Shown: positions 17,910 through 27,633, numbered from the stretch's first letter. The stretch is DNA of 34,303 nucleotides from Candidatus Rokuibacteriota bacterium (GCA_003220315.1 QHSA01000136.1:1-34303), one strand, 5' to 3'. Notes: generated by a model from the letters alone, not told the origin. A program made the numbers and translations.

Positions 17910-17997
17910 CTCGAGACGCTCGAGGACCGTTGCGCGAGGGGTCTTGTGCTCCGGTCCGCGTTGTGGCAGGGTGCCTGCCACCGTGGCCGATGGCCAC
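17910..17997 (+). promoter_or_regulatory. Three consecutive hairpins in the iorA1 leader
   Basis: CTCGAG/CTCGAG with an ACG loop (17910-17924), GTGGCAGG/CCTGCCAC with a GTG loop (17963-17981), and GTGGCC/GGCCAC with a GAT loop (17983-17997). The last ends a few bases before the GGGGAGG ribosome binding site of the ATG at 18014. The layout would suit a structured 5' leader, but it does not match a riboswitch class that I can recognise. No clear promoter was found in this 190-nt gap. Confidence 0.4.
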
Positions 17998-18013
17998 GTC
18001 CGGGGAGGTGCGT

Positions 18014-18466
18014 ATGGCTCAGCTCCTGATCAACGGCAAGACCTTCATGGTCGACGCCGATCCCGCGACACCGCTCCTGTGGGTCATCCGCGAGCGGCTG
18101 CAGCTGACCGGCACCAAGTTCGGCTGCGGGATCGCCCAGTGCGGTGCGTGCACCGTCCACCTCGACGGCGCGGCGGTGCGGTCGTGCCAGACGACCCTCG
18201 CCCAGGCCGCCGGAAAGAAGATCACGACGATCGAAGGGCTCCACCCCAAGGGGGAGCATCCCCTCCAGAGGGCGTGGATCGCCGAGCAGGTGCCGCAGTG
18301 CGGCTACTGCCAGTCGGGCCAGATCATGCAGGCGGCGGCGCTCCTGGCGAAGAGCCCCAACCCGACCGACGAGGAGATCGTGGCCGCGATGTCCGGCAAC
18401 ATCTGCCGCTGCGCCACGTATCTGCGCATCAAGCGCGCGATCAAGCGCGCCGCGCGGGGGGTCTAG
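18014..18466 (+). CDS. iorA: 2Fe-2S small subunit of a molybdenum hydroxylase (IorA/CoxS type), copy 1
   Basis: A 150-residue electron-transfer subunit with two 2Fe-2S clusters. The plant-ferredoxin-type cluster uses C38, C43, C46 and C58 ([16 protein letters not shown]...SC); the second, in the helical C-terminal domain, uses C96, C99, C131 and C133 ([11 protein letters not shown] and ICRCATY). The length and the [20 protein letters not shown]-terminus match isoquinoline 1-oxidoreductase alpha subunits and aldehyde oxidoreductases. GGGGAGG lies 7 nt upstream of the ATG at 18014; a longer frame from 17930 would run through the leader hairpins. It has no signal peptide and is probably co-exported with the folded large subunit. 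iorB1 begins 3 nt after its stop. Confidence 0.94.
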   Translation: MAQLLINGKTFMVDADPATPLLWVIRERLQLTGTKFGCGIAQCGACTVHLDGAAVRSCQTTLAQAAGKKITTIEGLHPKGEHPLQRAWIAEQVPQCGYCQSGQIMQAAALLAKSPNPTDEEIVAAMSGNICRCATYLRIKRAIKRAARGV

Positions 18467-18469
18467 GCC

Positions 18470-20653
18470 ATGAAGAGCACGAGGACCGAGCTCAGCCGTC
18501 GAGACTTTCTGAAGACCACTGCGGTCGCGGGCGCCGGCCTTACCCTGAGCTTCACCATCCCGGGCGCGGGCGCTCGAGAGGCATCGGCGGCCGCGGCGTT
18601 CGAGCCGAACGCCACTCTCACGATCACGCCGGACGGGATCATCACCGTGCACATCACGAAGGCGGAGATGGGCCAGGGCGTCGGCACCGCGCTCGCCCAG
18701 ATCGTCGCCGAGGAGCTGGAAGCCGACTGGAAGGACGTTCGCATCGACTACCCGATGAACGACCCGAAATACGGGCTCATGCTCACCGGCGGGAGTTGGT
18801 CGGTGAACTGGACGTTCGACTCCCTCTCGCGCGCGGGCGCCGGGGCGAGGATGCTCTTGACCGAGGCCGCCGCCAAGCAGATGAACGTGGCAGTCGCGGA
18901 CTGCGTCGCCGAGGACGGCCGGATTCGGCACCTCCCGACCGGACGGTCGATGCCGTACGGAGAGATCGTCGCGAAGGTCCCGATCACGCGGACCCTCTCC
19001 GAGGAAGACCTCAAGAAGATCGAGCTCAAGAAGCCGAGCCAGTACCGGATCATCGGGAAGTGGATCCCGCGCCTGGACATCCCGGAGAAGGTGACGGGCA
19101 AGGCGAAGTTCGGGATCGACACATTTCTTCCTGGGATGGTCTACGCGAAGGTCGCCTACCCCCCGACGCGCGAGGGGGGCAAGCATACGGCCGTCGATGA
19201 CACCGGGGCGCGGAAGGTGAAGGGCTGGATCCAGACGGTCGTGACCGACGACGTGGTGGCCGTGGTGGCGGACACCTACGACAACGCGGTGAGGGCGCGT
19301 GACGCGCTCAGGGTCTCCTGGGACCCGGGCCCCAATGCCGGCGTCAGCACCGCGTCGATCTTCGAGATGTACGCGAAGAAGGCGAAGGAGGACCTGACCG
19401 CGCCCTCCTGGGTCGAGCAGGGCGATGTGAAGGCGGGCCTGGCCCAGGCCGCGAAGACCCACGAGGCGACCTTCACGACCGACTACGTAGCCCACATGCA
19501 GATGGAGCCGATGAACTGTGTCGTGCGCCTGGACGGCGGCGCGTACGACATCTACACCGGCAGCCAGTTCCAGACGATGGCCGTGGGGGCGCTCTCCAAG
19601 AAGCTCGGCGTCGACCCCTCGAAGATCCGCATCCACCAGCACTACCTCGGCGGTGGCTTCGGTCGCCGGCTCGAGCCCGACATCATGCTGGAGACCGCGC
19701 TCATCGCGCGGGAGGTCAAGCGGCCGGTCAAGCTGATTCGCTCGCGCGAGGAGGATCTGCGGCGCGACTACTATCGCTCGGCCACGCTCCAGGTGCTGCG
19801 CGGTGGCCTCTCGGCCGACGGCAAGGTGATCGCCTGGGAGAACACGCTGGTGGCGGCGTATCCCGGCGAACGCTATGGCGGGCTCGACGACAAGGGACGC
19901 GATCAGTTCGCGCTCAACGGCAGCGACCACGTGTACGAGATCCCGAACCAGTTCGTGCGCGCCGTCCGGGCCGAGACGGGAATGTCGGTCGGCTACGTGC
20001 GGGCCGTCGCGCCCAACTACACGTTCTTCGCCGTCGAGACATTCATCGACGAGCTGGCCCACCTGGCCAAGGCCGACCCGGTGCAGTTCCGCCTGGCGAT
20101 GCTGGGCGGTGCACCGCGGCTGGCCCGTGTGCTGAAGCTCGCCGCCGATCGGGCCGGATGGGACTCCCCGCTCCCGCCCAACGTGGGCCGCGGGGTCGCC
20201 TGCGTGACCGCGCAGGAGCGGAAGTCGCCGACGTGGACGGCGAGCGTGGTGGAGACGCAGGTGGACCCGGCGAGCGGCGCGGTGAAGGTGCGGAAGATCG
20301 TCTGCGCGGTGGACTGCGGCATCGTCGTCAACCCCGACGGCGCCCGCTCGCAGATCGAGGGCTCGCTGCTCTTCGGCCTCTCGAACGCGCTGAAGGAGCG
20401 GGGCACCGTGAAGAACGGGGCGCTCGAGCAGTCGAACTTCCACGACTACCAGGTATTGAGGATGAGCGACGTGCCCGAAGTCGAAGTGCATGTCGTCCCG
20501 TCAACCGAGTACCCCACGGGCCTCGGCGAGCCCGGCACGACCACGATCCTCCCCGCGCTTTCGAACGCGATCTTCGCGGCGACCGGCGCGCGGGTGCGGA
20601 GCGCGCCGCTCACGGCCGAGCGCGTGCTCACGGCGATCCAGCAGAAGGCGTAG
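18470..20653 (+). CDS. iorB: Molybdopterin-binding large subunit (IorB/xanthine dehydrogenase family), copy 1
   Basis: A 727-residue molybdenum-hydroxylase large subunit. The N-terminus carries a twin-arginine signal (LSRRDFLKTTAVAGAGLTLSF), so the enzyme should be periplasmic. Family motifs are AEMGQGVGTALAQI (about 65-78), QMEPMNCVVRLDGG, the cofactor loop GGGFGRRLEPDIMLE and, near the C-terminus, TGLGEPGTTTILPALSNAIFAATG with the catalytic Glu. The length and the two-subunit make-up, without a FAD subunit, fit isoquinoline 1-oxidoreductase and membrane-linked aldehyde dehydrogenase relatives that pass electrons to cytochromes or other carriers. The substrate (N-heterocycle or aldehyde) is not known. 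The gene-end element begins 8 nt after its stop. A related pair lies on the opposite strand at 22042-24650. Confidence 0.93.
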   Translation: MKSTRTELSRRDFLKTTAVAGAGLTLSFTIPGAGAREASAAAAFEPNATLTITPDGIITVHITKAEMGQGVGTALAQIVAEELEADWKDVRIDYPMNDPKYGLMLTGGSWSVNWTFDSLSRAGAGARMLLTEAAAKQMNVAVADCVAEDGRIRHLPTGRSMPYGEIVAKVPITRTLSEEDLKKIELKKPSQYRIIGKWIPRLDIPEKVTGKAKFGIDTFLPGMVYAKVAYPPTREGGKHTAVDDTGARKVKGWIQTVVTDDVVAVVADTYDNAVRARDALRVSWDPGPNAGVSTASIFEMYAKKAKEDLTAPSWVEQGDVKAGLAQAAKTHEATFTTDYVAHMQMEPMNCVVRLDGGAYDIYTGSQFQTMAVGALSKKLGVDPSKIRIHQHYLGGGFGRRLEPDIMLETALIAREVKRPVKLIRSREEDLRRDYYRSATLQVLRGGLSADGKVIAWENTLVAAYPGERYGGLDDKGRDQFALNGSDHVYEIPNQFVRAVRAETGMSVGYVRAVAPNYTFFAVETFIDELAHLAKADPVQFRLAMLGGAPRLARVLKLAADRAGWDSPLPPNVGRGVACVTAQERKSPTWTASVVETQVDPASGAVKVRKIVCAVDCGIVVNPDGARSQIEGSLLFGLSNALKERGTVKNGALEQSNFHDYQVLRMSDVPEVEVHVVPSTEYPTGLGEPGTTTILPALSNAIFAATGARVRSAPLTAERVLTAIQQKA

Positions 20654-20661
20654 CCAACCAA

Positions 20662-20690
20662 TCGGAGGGGGCCTCGACGGCCCCCTCCGA
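20662..20690. terminator. Terminator-like hairpin after iorB1
   Basis: A 12-bp perfect stem (20662-20673 with 20679-20690, TCGGAGGGGGCC on the left) and loop TCGAC, 8 nt after the iorB1 stop. It is the strongest stem of this family in the window. Confidence 0.6.
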
Positions 20691-20702
20691 GGCCGGGGGA
20701 AG

Positions 20703-20757
20703 CGCTCCCGCGAGGGAGCGAACCCCCGGAACTCGAGCGCGCCGGCCAAGCCGGCGC
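20703..20757. repeat. Two further hairpins between iorB1 and the MFS gene
   Basis: CGCTCCC/GGGAGCG with a GCGA tetraloop (20703-20720), itself bracketed by GGGGG and CCCCC; then GCGCCGGC/GCCGGCGC with a CAA loop (20739-20757). The second matches the distal hairpin of the gene-end element. The gap lies between convergent genes. Confidence 0.6.
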
Positions 20758-20768
20758 TCGAACGGCGC

Positions 20769-21992
20769 TCACTCCGACGCTCGGCGTCCACGGCACCGGC
20801 GGCCGAACGCGAGCGATCCCGCGAGGCAGCCGAGCCCGCCCAGCAGCACCATGCGCGCGGTGCCGAGGCTCGCCGCGAGCGTCCCCGCCAGCAGCGTGCC
20901 GGCCGGTGCGAGACCGACGAACGCCATCGTGTAGAGGCCCATCACGCCCCCGCGCCGGTCGTCCGCGACGATGGTCTGGATCAGCGCGTTGCTCGAGGCG
21001 AGCTGGACCATCACGCCGAATCCGGTGACGCACAGCAGGGCGAGCGACAGCCAGAGCGCGTCGGAGAGCGCGAACAAGGCGAGCGCGCTGCCGGCCACGG
21101 CGGCTCCGACCGTGATCGTGGCCGCCGACTGACCGAGCGAGCGCTGGCCCGACAGGACGAGCGTACCGACGAGCGCGCCGCAGCCGGACGCCGCCATCAG
21201 CCAGCCGAGGGTCTCCGGGCCGCCGTGGAGCACTTCCGACGCGAACACGGGAAGCAGCACGGTGTACGGACGACCCAGCAGAGTGACGAGGGCCACCAAC
21301 ATTAGAATGGCCGCGATCGGCCGGGTCGAGCGTGCGTAGCGCGCGGTCTCGTGGAGCCCACGGAGGATCGGCGTCGCGGTCCGCGCCGGGACCTCCGGCG
21401 CTGCGCGCATCGCCCCGAGCGCCAGGAGGACCGCCGCGTAGCTCGCGCCGTTCACGAGAAAGCATACCCCCTCACCGGCGTGCGCGACGATGGCGCCGCC
21501 GATCGAGGGGCCGATCAGTCGCGCCGCGTTCGTGACCGACGCGTGCAGGGCGACCGCGTTCCCGACGTCGTCCCGACTCTCGACGATGTCGGCGACGAAG
21601 GCCTGGCGGGCCGGGACGTCGAGGGCGCCGACGACCCCGAGGAGGGCGCCGATCGCGACCAGGTGCCAGACGGTGACCACACCCGCCAGCGCCAGCCCTG
21701 CCAGGACCAGCGTCAGCGCCATCGCGAGGCTCTGCGTGACGACGAGGATCCTGTGACGGCTCCACCGATCGCTGAGCCCCCCCGCGATGGGCATCAGAAG
21801 GAGCGAGGGGAGCTGGCCCGCGGCGGCGAGGACGCCGAGCAGGAGTGGCGAGCCCGTCAGCCGATAGGCGAGCCAGCCCATCGCCACCTGCTGGACCCAG
21901 GTGCCGACCAGCGACACGGACTGGCCACCGAGAAAGAGACGGACGTTCCGCGACCGGAGGCTGCCGAAGGCCCGCGCGCGGGGGCGCTCCAT
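20769..21992 (-). CDS. MFS transporter (MFS_3/EntS-like exporter)
   Basis: About 407 residues with 12 predicted helices. The N-terminal SRNVRLFLGGQSVSLVGTWVQQVAMGWLAYRLTGSP, the motif-A loop GGLSDRWSRHRIL and DVPARQAFVADIV are typical of the MFS_3 family that includes enterobactin exporter EntS and many uncharacterised exporters. Start: ATG at 21992 is preferred. A GTG at 22028 would add 12 residues but lies within the right arm of a strong inverted repeat (22002-22034). The gene is downstream of iorB2 on the same strand with a gap of under 50 nt to 22042, so it may be co-transcribed with iorA2-iorB2. Its substrate might be a substrate or product of the oxidoreductases; that is inference from position only. 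Confidence 0.85.
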   Translation of the reverse strand: MERPRARAFGSLRSRNVRLFLGGQSVSLVGTWVQQVAMGWLAYRLTGSPLLLGVLAAAGQLPSLLLMPIAGGLSDRWSRHRILVVTQSLAMALTLVLAGLALAGVVTVWHLVAIGALLGVVGALDVPARQAFVADIVESRDDVGNAVALHASVTNAARLIGPSIGGAIVAHAGEGVCFLVNGASYAAVLLALGAMRAAPEVPARTATPILRGLHETARYARSTRPIAAILMLVALVTLLGRPYTVLLPVFASEVLHGGPETLGWLMAASGCGALVGTLVLSGQRSLGQSAATITVGAAVAGSALALFALSDALWLSLALLCVTGFGVMVQLASSNALIQTIVADDRRGGVMGLYTMAFVGLAPAGTLLAGTLAASLGTARMVLLGGLGCLAGSLAFGRRCRGRRASE

Positions 21993-22001
21993 CGACGAGG
22001 T

Positions 22002-22034
22002 GGGCGGGTGACCGCCAATGCGGGTCACCCGCCC
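22002..22034. terminator. 12-bp inverted repeat between iorB2 and the MFS gene
   Basis: GGGCGGGTGACC (22002-22013) pairs perfectly with GGTCACCCGCCC (22023-22034), with a 9-nt loop. It lies 7 nt past the iorB2 stop on the minus strand. It could end or attenuate transcription before the MFS gene; no U-tract follows. Confidence 0.5.
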
Positions 22035-22041
22035 TTGCGGG

Positions 22042-24186
22042 TCACGCGCGCTTCAGCTGGGCACGGTCGATCGGAAGCGCGCGAACGCGCTTGCCCGTCA
22101 CCGCGTAGATCGCGTTGCAGACGGCGGGCGCCACGCTCGGCACGCCGGGCTCGCCGAGGCCTCCCGGCGCCTCGCCGGAGTCCAGGATGTGCGGCTCGAC
22201 GACCGGCATCTCGTTGATGCGGAGCATCGGATAGTCGTGGAAATTGGACTGTTGCACACGACCGCGGTCGATCGTGATCCGGCCGTAGAACGCGGCCGTG
22301 AGCGCGTACACCGCGCCCCCTTCCATCTGCGCCTTGACCTGGTCGGGATTGACCGCGATGCCGGGATCGATGGCGGCGACGAGCCGGTGGACGCGGACGG
22401 CCCCGTCCGGGGCGACCGACACCTCGGCCACCGTGGCGGCGTAGCTGCCGTAGGAGAATACGACAGCGATGCCGCGTCCGCGCCCGGACGGGAGCGGCGC
22501 CCCCCAGTTCGCCTTGGTCGCGGCCAGCTCCAGCACCCCCTTGTGGCGGGGCGACTTGCCGAGCAGCGCACGCCGGTACTCGTACGGATCCTTGCCGGCC
22601 AAGTGGGCCAGCTCGTCGATGAAGCTCTCGATGATGAACCCGTTCTGCGACGGGCCGACCGAGCGCCAGAACCCGAGCGGGATACCGAAGTCCTTGTTGG
22701 TCCACTCGATGCGGAGATTCGGGACGTCGTAGGGCATGTTGCGCACCGCTTCTACCGCGGCGGCGTCGATCTCGCCCGCCTTCGCGCGCCCCTTCTGGAT
22801 CAGAATGCCCGGCCCCACCATCCGCGTGAACCACGCGGCGGGCATGCCGTTGGCGTCGAGCGCCGCCCGGAAGAGGTTGTACGTTGCGGGACGGTAGAAG
22901 CCGTGAGTCAGGTCGTCCTCGCGCGTCCACATGACCTTCACGGGCGCGCCGACGGCCTTCGCCGTCTCGACGGCGTCCACGATGAAATCCTGCTCGCCGC
23001 GCCGGCCGAACCCGCCGCCCAGCAGCGTCGTGTGCACGGTGACCTTCTCGGGCGGGAGCCCGGTGAGGCGCGCGCCCGTCGCCTGAGTGCCTCCAGGGTT
23101 CTGCGTCGGCGCCCAGATCACGCAGGCGTCGGGCGTCACCTGCGCCGTCGCGTTCATCGGCTCCATGCACGCGTGCTCGAGGAACGGCACCTGGTACACC
23201 GCCTCGTGCACGCGCCCGCCTGCGGCGAGCGCCTTCTCGGCGTCGCCGTCGTTCCGCGCGACCTGACCCGGCTGTCTGGCGGCGGCCTCGTACTCGCGCG
23301 TGATCATCGCGCTCGACACCTGAGCGGTCGGTCCCTCGTCCCACGTCACCCGGAGCGCCTTGCGCCCCTGGGAGGCCGACCAGAAGCCGTCGGCGACCAC
23401 GGCGATGCCGTTCGACACCTGGACGACGTGCTTGACGCCTTTCACCTGTTTCGCGGCTGTCGCGTCGAAGCTCTTCACCTTGCCGCCGAAGACGGGGCAG
23501 CGCTCGATCGAGGCGACGAGCATCCCCGGGACCACCACGTCGACCCCGTAGACGCCGCGGCCGGTGATCTTCTCGGGCGTGTCGCGCCGGTGCACGTGCT
23601 TGCCGATGTAGCGGAATTTGTCGGGAGTCTTGAGCTTCGGGTCCTGCGGCACGGGCAGCTGCTGCGCACGGTCCACGAGCTGGCCGTAGAGGAGCCGTCG
23701 TCCGGTCGGCTTGTGGACCACCTCGTTCGGCTCCGTCTCCACGCTCTCGACCGGCACCCCCCACTCGTTGGCGGCGGCCTGCATCAGCATCTCGCGCGCC
23801 CCTGCGGCGGCCTTGCGCCACATCGCCAGGTGGTCGCGGACGCCGCGGCTTCCACCGTAGGACTGGGCGCCCGTGACAGGGTTCTTGAAGAGCGCGGGAT
23901 TGGCGGGCGCCTGTTCGACGCGGACCCGGTCGAGGTCGACGTCGAGCTCATCGGCGATGATCATGGGCGTCGTGGTCAGCGAGCCCTGCCCCATCTCGGG
24001 GACCGAGTTGGTAATCGTCACGACGCCGTCGCGATCGATCCGGAGCCACTGGTTCGGCGCGAACACACCCGGCGTCTGCGCGAGCGCGTCGGACCGGCGA
24101 CGCGGGAGCGGGAAACCGATCGTGAGCCCCGCGCCGACCGCGAGGCCGCCCTTGAGGAGCGCGCGTCGGGAGACGAGCGTCTTCAT
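22042..24186 (-). CDS. iorB: Molybdopterin-binding large subunit (IorB/xanthine dehydrogenase family), copy 2
   Basis: A 714-residue paralogue of the large subunit at 18470-20653. The twin-arginine region is [21 protein letters not shown] at residues 5-25, so it too should be exported folded. Motifs: [31 protein letters not shown], the cofactor loop [15 protein letters not shown], and [24 protein letters not shown] with the catalytic Glu. The sequence differs substantially from copy 1 outside these motifs, so this is an old divergence, not a recent duplication, and a different substrate is likely. The start ATG at 24186 overlaps the iorA2 stop by 4 nt (ATGA). A longer frame upstream would run antiparallel through iorA2. 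No FAD-subunit gene is nearby. Confidence 0.93.
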   Translation of the reverse strand: MKTLVSRRALLKGGLAVGAGLTIGFPLPRRRSDALAQTPGVFAPNQWLRIDRDGVVTITNSVPEMGQGSLTTTPMIIADELDVDLDRVRVEQAPANPALFKNPVTGAQSYGGSRGVRDHLAMWRKAAAGAREMLMQAAANEWGVPVESVETEPNEVVHKPTGRRLLYGQLVDRAQQLPVPQDPKLKTPDKFRYIGKHVHRRDTPEKITGRGVYGVDVVVPGMLVASIERCPVFGGKVKSFDATAAKQVKGVKHVVQVSNGIAVVADGFWSASQGRKALRVTWDEGPTAQVSSAMITREYEAAARQPGQVARNDGDAEKALAAGGRVHEAVYQVPFLEHACMEPMNATAQVTPDACVIWAPTQNPGGTQATGARLTGLPPEKVTVHTTLLGGGFGRRGEQDFIVDAVETAKAVGAPVKVMWTREDDLTHGFYRPATYNLFRAALDANGMPAAWFTRMVGPGILIQKGRAKAGEIDAAAVEAVRNMPYDVPNLRIEWTNKDFGIPLGFWRSVGPSQNGFIIESFIDELAHLAGKDPYEYRRALLGKSPRHKGVLELAATKANWGAPLPSGRGRGIAVVFSYGSYAATVAEVSVAPDGAVRVHRLVAAIDPGIAVNPDQVKAQMEGGAVYALTAAFYGRITIDRGRVQQSNFHDYPMLRINEMPVVEPHILDSGEAPGGLGEPGVPSVAPAVCNAIYAVTGKRVRALPIDRAQLKRA

Positions 24187-24650
24187 CGCGCGCCTCCTTT
24201 CTGGAGCGCCGCCGCCTGATGGATCGCGGCCCGGATGCGCTGGTAGGTCCCGCAGCGGCAGATGTTGCCCGCCATCGCGGCGTCGATGTCGGCGTCCGTC
24301 GGGGAGGGCTTGCTGGCCAGGAGGGCCGCGGCCGACATGATCTGCCCCGGCTGGCAGTAACCGCACTGGGGCACGTCCACCTCCGTCCACGCGCGCTGCA
24401 GGGGGTGGTCACCCTTGTCCGAAAGGCCCTCGATCGTGGTCACGCGCTTGCCGGCGGCGGCCGAGGCCGGCGTGACGCACGCGCGCACGGGCGCGCCATC
24501 GAGGTGGACCGTGCACGCGCCGCAGAGCGCCATGCCGCACCCGTACTTGGTTCCGGTCAGGCCAAGCGTCTCCCGGAGCACCCACAGGAGAGGCATCTCG
24601 GGCTGGACGTCGACCCGCTGCGCTTTGCCGTTGACAGTGAGTGAGACCAT
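24183..24650 (-). CDS. iorA: 2Fe-2S small subunit of a molybdenum hydroxylase (IorA/CoxS type), copy 2
   Basis: A 155-residue two-cluster iron-sulfur subunit with cysteines at the same positions as copy 1: C38, C43, C46, C58 for the plant-type cluster and C96, C99, C131, C133 for the second. The alignment with copy 1 is gap-free to about residue 145 by eye. The start ATG at 24650 has AGGAGG 6 nt upstream (read on the minus strand). A longer frame from 24701 lacks such support. The gene leads the operon iorA2-iorB2, possibly continuing into the MFS gene. It is divergent from comEA across a 120-nt gap whose middle (24719-24730) is AT-rich and carries TATAAA on the plus strand and TTTATA on the minus strand. 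Confidence 0.94.
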   Translation of the reverse strand: MVSLTVNGKAQRVDVQPEMPLLWVLRETLGLTGTKYGCGMALCGACTVHLDGAPVRACVTPASAAAGKRVTTIEGLSDKGDHPLQRAWTEVDVPQCGYCQPGQIMSAAALLASKPSPTDADIDAAMAGNICRCGTYQRIRAAIHQAAALQKGGAR

Positions 24651-24770
24651 GGAGACCTCCTGGGCCAGAATCTGACGCGCCTCAGGAGACACCAGCATCA
24701 CCTCGCTGTCAACTCCTGTATAAAATTTTCGACTCTAGTCACGCGCGCCGCGGCGTGGGATCGTCGGCGC

Positions 24771-25208
24771 ATGACGCTCTACTCGCGCCATCAGCTGATC
24801 GTGCTGCTCGTCCTCCTCAGCGCCGCGGGGTTCGGCCTCGCCGTCGGTCACTGGCGCCGCGCTCACCCCGATGTCGTCGAGCGGCTGGAGCAGTTCGATC
24901 GGACCCCGCCGCCCGCGGGCTCACTCGCGCCGCCGGCGCGGTTCCCGGCATCCCCCGAGCGCGGGCACCCACGAGCGACGCCGCGGTCAGCGCGACAGAC
25001 GTCGCGCGCCGCGCGCATCGACCTCAATCGCGCGGACGTCGCCGAGCTGACGCAGCTTCCCGGCATCGGGCCCGTGCTGGCGACGCGAATCGTCCAGGCG
25101 CGCGAGGCCGACGGACCATTCGCCGCGGTGGACGATCTCCACCACGTGGGCGGCGTGAGCCGCCGCACGATCGAGCGGCTCCGACGGCTCGTGACGGTCA
25201 CCCGCTGA
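24771..25208 (+). CDS. comEA: ComEA-family helix-hairpin-helix DNA-binding protein
   Basis: 145 residues: an N-terminal membrane helix (LIVLLVLLSAAGFGLAVGHW, about 9-28), a proline/arginine-rich linker, and a C-terminal helix-hairpin-helix pair (IDLNRADVAELTQLPGIGPVLATRIVQARE, then FAAVDDLHHVGGVSRRTIERLRRLV). This is the ComEA pattern: a membrane-anchored periplasmic protein that binds incoming double-stranded DNA during transformation. comEC follows after 10 nt, supporting the assignment. A TATAAA at 24719-24724 may be its -10, giving a leader of about 40 nt. Short HhH proteins of this type are also found outside transformation, so competence itself is not shown. Confidence 0.9.
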   Translation: MTLYSRHQLIVLLVLLSAAGFGLAVGHWRRAHPDVVERLEQFDRTPPPAGSLAPPARFPASPERGHPRATPRSARQTSRAARIDLNRADVAELTQLPGIGPVLATRIVQAREADGPFAAVDDLHHVGGVSRRTIERLRRLVTVTR

Positions 25209-25218
25209 CGGGGCTTCC

Positions 25219-27633
25219 ATGCCATGGCGCGCGATGCCGCTCGCTCCCGTCGCGATCGCGTTCGCCGCCGGCGTGGGCCTCGCCCCCTGGGCGCGTCCGG
25301 ACGTGGCCTGGACGACGTGGCTCGCAGCGCTCGCGAGCACCGGCGCGCTCCTCCTCAGGGGCCGGACGTCCGGGGCGACGGCCTTGCTCCTCGTCGGCGT
25401 CGCGGCCGTCGGCGCCCTTCATGGAATCGAGGCGCCCCTGCCACCCGGCCACGTCGCCCGCCTCGATCTGCCGCGGACCGCGCACGTGGATGGGCGGCTC
25501 GTCGCCGAGCCGGTCTGGTGGGCCCCCGATCGCGTCCGTCTCCTCATCGAGGTCGAGCGCGTCGACGGCCTCGAGCGCTCGGGACGGATCCAGGCGACCG
25601 TGTACGGCGTGGCGCCACCGCTCGTCCTCGGCCAGCGGATCACGGCCGAGCTGCGCCTCCACCCCGCGCTCGGCTTCCGCAATCCCGGGACGTTCGATTA
25701 CGCTGAGCACCTCAAGCGCGAGGACATCCGCGTCACGGCAACGGCGCGCGCCGACCGCCTCACGCCGGTCGATCACCCCGCGCCGCCTTGGCCCGAGCGG
25801 ATCAAGCGCGCGTCGGTGGCGGCGATCTCCCAGGCGTTGCCACGCACCTCCGCGGCGCTGCTGGCAGGGCTCCTGCTGGGCGAGCGGACCGCCCTGCCAC
25901 CCGAGCTCGACGAGGGCTTCCGCCGCGCCGGCGTCTATCACGTCCTCGCGGTGTCCGGCTTCAACGTCGTGCTGCTCGCCGCGGCGGTGCTCGCCCTCTG
26001 CCGGCTCGCCCGCGTCGGCCGCCGCGTGTCCGCGGTCGCCGCGATCGTCGTCGTCGTCGGCTTCGCAGCGGTCGTCGGGCCCGAGCCCTCGGTGCTGCGC
26101 GCCGTCGTCATGGCGGTGCTAGTTCTCGCGGCGCTGCTCCTCGAGCGGGAGGCTTCGGTCACCAACAGCCTCGCCCTCGCCGCGCTGGCGATCCTCGCCA
26201 TCCGCCCGGGTGACCTGCTCGACCCGGGCTTTCAGCTCTCCTTCGCCGCGACCGCCGGCATCGTAGCGGCGCCGATGCCGCGCGGCGTGATCGCCGGCGC
26301 GATCGCTGTCAGCGCGGCGGCCCAGCTCGCGGTTCTGCCGATCACCCTCACCCACTTCAACCAGCTCTCGACGATCGGCGTCGTCGTGAACCTCGGGGTC
26401 GTGCCCCTGGCGGGCGTGGCCACGGTCGCGGGGCTCCTCGCGGTCGCTGCCTCTTTCCTGAGCGCGGGCGCAGCCCAGATCGGCTTCGACGCGGTCTGGC
26501 CAGTTCTGCTCGCTCTCCGCGCCGTGGTCGCGCTCGCGGCCGCGGTGCCCGGGGCGGTCGTGTACCTGCCGGCGCCCCACGGGGTCGCCATCGCCTTCTA
26601 CGCGGGAGCCCTCGCGCTGGGGCTCGTCTGGTGGCGGCTTCGTGCCGAGCGGCCTCACGTCGGGGGACCGAGCGGCGCGGCGGCCCTCATCCTGCTCGCG
26701 CTCGCCGTCGCCGTCGCGGTGTGGCCTCTGCTCCGGCCCCCCGACGGCCGCCTGCGCGTCATCGTCCTCGACGTCGGCCAGGGCGACGCGATCGTCGTCG
26801 AGGCGCCCGACGGCCGCGTGCTGCTCGTGGACGCGGGCACGGGAGGCCCGATGCGGCTCGACGCCGGCGCGCGCGTGGTGGCGCCATTCCTGTGGAACCG
26901 TGGACACCTGCGGCTCGCAGGCGCGATCGCCACCCACCAAGACGCCGACCACGCCGGTGGCATGGAATCGATCCGCCGCCGCTTCGGCGTCGCGCCAGGG
27001 CTGGAGGCCGAAACGCTCGCGCGAGGCCCGCACTGGATCGCCGGCGCTATGATCTCGCTGCTCGGCCCGCGCGGAGACGTCGGCGGCGGGGCTCCGGGTG
27101 CCCTTCGAGACCCGTTGCGTCTGGGGGTTGCCCGGCCCTCTGCGCCGCCCGAGACCTCGGCTTACGGGCTGACGGCTAGCGCGGTCGAGAAGGGCGCCTG
27201 GAGCCCCGCCGCCCGGTCACGGCGCGGGCGGAACGACGAGGCCATCGTCCTGCGCGTCGAGTACGGGCTCGCGTCGTTCCTGCTCGCGTCTGACATCGAG
27301 GCCGCGCGCGAGCAGGCCCTCGTCGCCACGAGGTCGCCGCTCGCCGCGACCGTCCTCAAGGTCGCGCACCACGGGTCGCGCACGTCGAGCACCCCCGCGT
27401 TCCTCGGCGCCGTCGGCCCGGCGATCGCCGTGATCTCGGTGGGCCCGCGCAATCCGTACGGCCACCCCGATCCCGGCGTGCTCGAGCGTTTGGCAGCGGC
27501 GGGGGCGCGCCTCTACCGGACGGACCGCGACGGCGCGGTGATCTTCGAGACCGACGGCCGGACGCTCACGGTCACCCGCTGGGCCGCGCGGGCGACCGAC
27601 CGCTTCTGCCTCGACCCCGAGGCGATTTGTTAG
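25219..27633 (+). CDS. comEC: ComEC/Rec2 DNA-uptake channel protein with metallo-beta-lactamase domain
   Basis: An 804-residue inner-membrane protein of the ComEC/Rec2 family. An N-terminal helix pair and a DUF4131-like soluble domain ([19 protein letters not shown] and on, to about residue 185) precede the membrane Competence domain ([35 protein letters not shown], the family signature, then many helices). A C-terminal metallo-beta-lactamase domain (about 510-795) begins [20 protein letters not shown] and has [23 protein letters not shown] and NPYGHPDP. The metal-binding THxDxDHxGG motif is intact, consistent with nuclease activity. The length is near the usual 750-850. The stop TAG forms the first three bases of the TAGAAT hexamer upstream of dapL. 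Confidence 0.94.
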   Translation: MPWRAMPLAPVAIAFAAGVGLAPWARPDVAWTTWLAALASTGALLLRGRTSGATALLLVGVAAVGALHGIEAPLPPGHVARLDLPRTAHVDGRLVAEPVWWAPDRVRLLIEVERVDGLERSGRIQATVYGVAPPLVLGQRITAELRLHPALGFRNPGTFDYAEHLKREDIRVTATARADRLTPVDHPAPPWPERIKRASVAAISQALPRTSAALLAGLLLGERTALPPELDEGFRRAGVYHVLAVSGFNVVLLAAAVLALCRLARVGRRVSAVAAIVVVVGFAAVVGPEPSVLRAVVMAVLVLAALLLEREASVTNSLALAALAILAIRPGDLLDPGFQLSFAATAGIVAAPMPRGVIAGAIAVSAAAQLAVLPITLTHFNQLSTIGVVVNLGVVPLAGVATVAGLLAVAASFLSAGAAQIGFDAVWPVLLALRAVVALAAAVPGAVVYLPAPHGVAIAFYAGALALGLVWWRLRAERPHVGGPSGAAALILLALAVAVAVWPLLRPPDGRLRVIVLDVGQGDAIVVEAPDGRVLLVDAGTGGPMRLDAGARVVAPFLWNRGHLRLAGAIATHQDADHAGGMESIRRRFGVAPGLEAETLARGPHWIAGAMISLLGPRGDVGGGAPGALRDPLRLGVARPSAPPETSAYGLTASAVEKGAWSPAARSRRGRNDEAIVLRVEYGLASFLLASDIEAAREQALVATRSPLAATVLKVAHHGSRTSSTPAFLGAVGPAIAVISVGPRNPYGHPDPGVLERLAAAGARLYRTDRDGAVIFETDGRTLTVTRWAARATDRFCLDPEAIC

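Noticed and set aside
17910-17997. Molybdenum-cofactor riboswitch
   Set aside because: Only simple separate stems are seen; I cannot identify the conserved core of that class, so I list it only as an unassigned structured leader.
17825-20491. An 888-codon minus-strand open frame opposite iorA1-iorB1
   Set aside because: Same shadow pattern; the plus strand encodes complete molybdenum hydroxylase subunits with cofactor motifs.
22018-24219. A 733-codon plus-strand open frame opposite iorB2
   Set aside because: No recognisable motif and Arg/His/Val-rich shadow composition; the minus-strand iorB2 has all family motifs.
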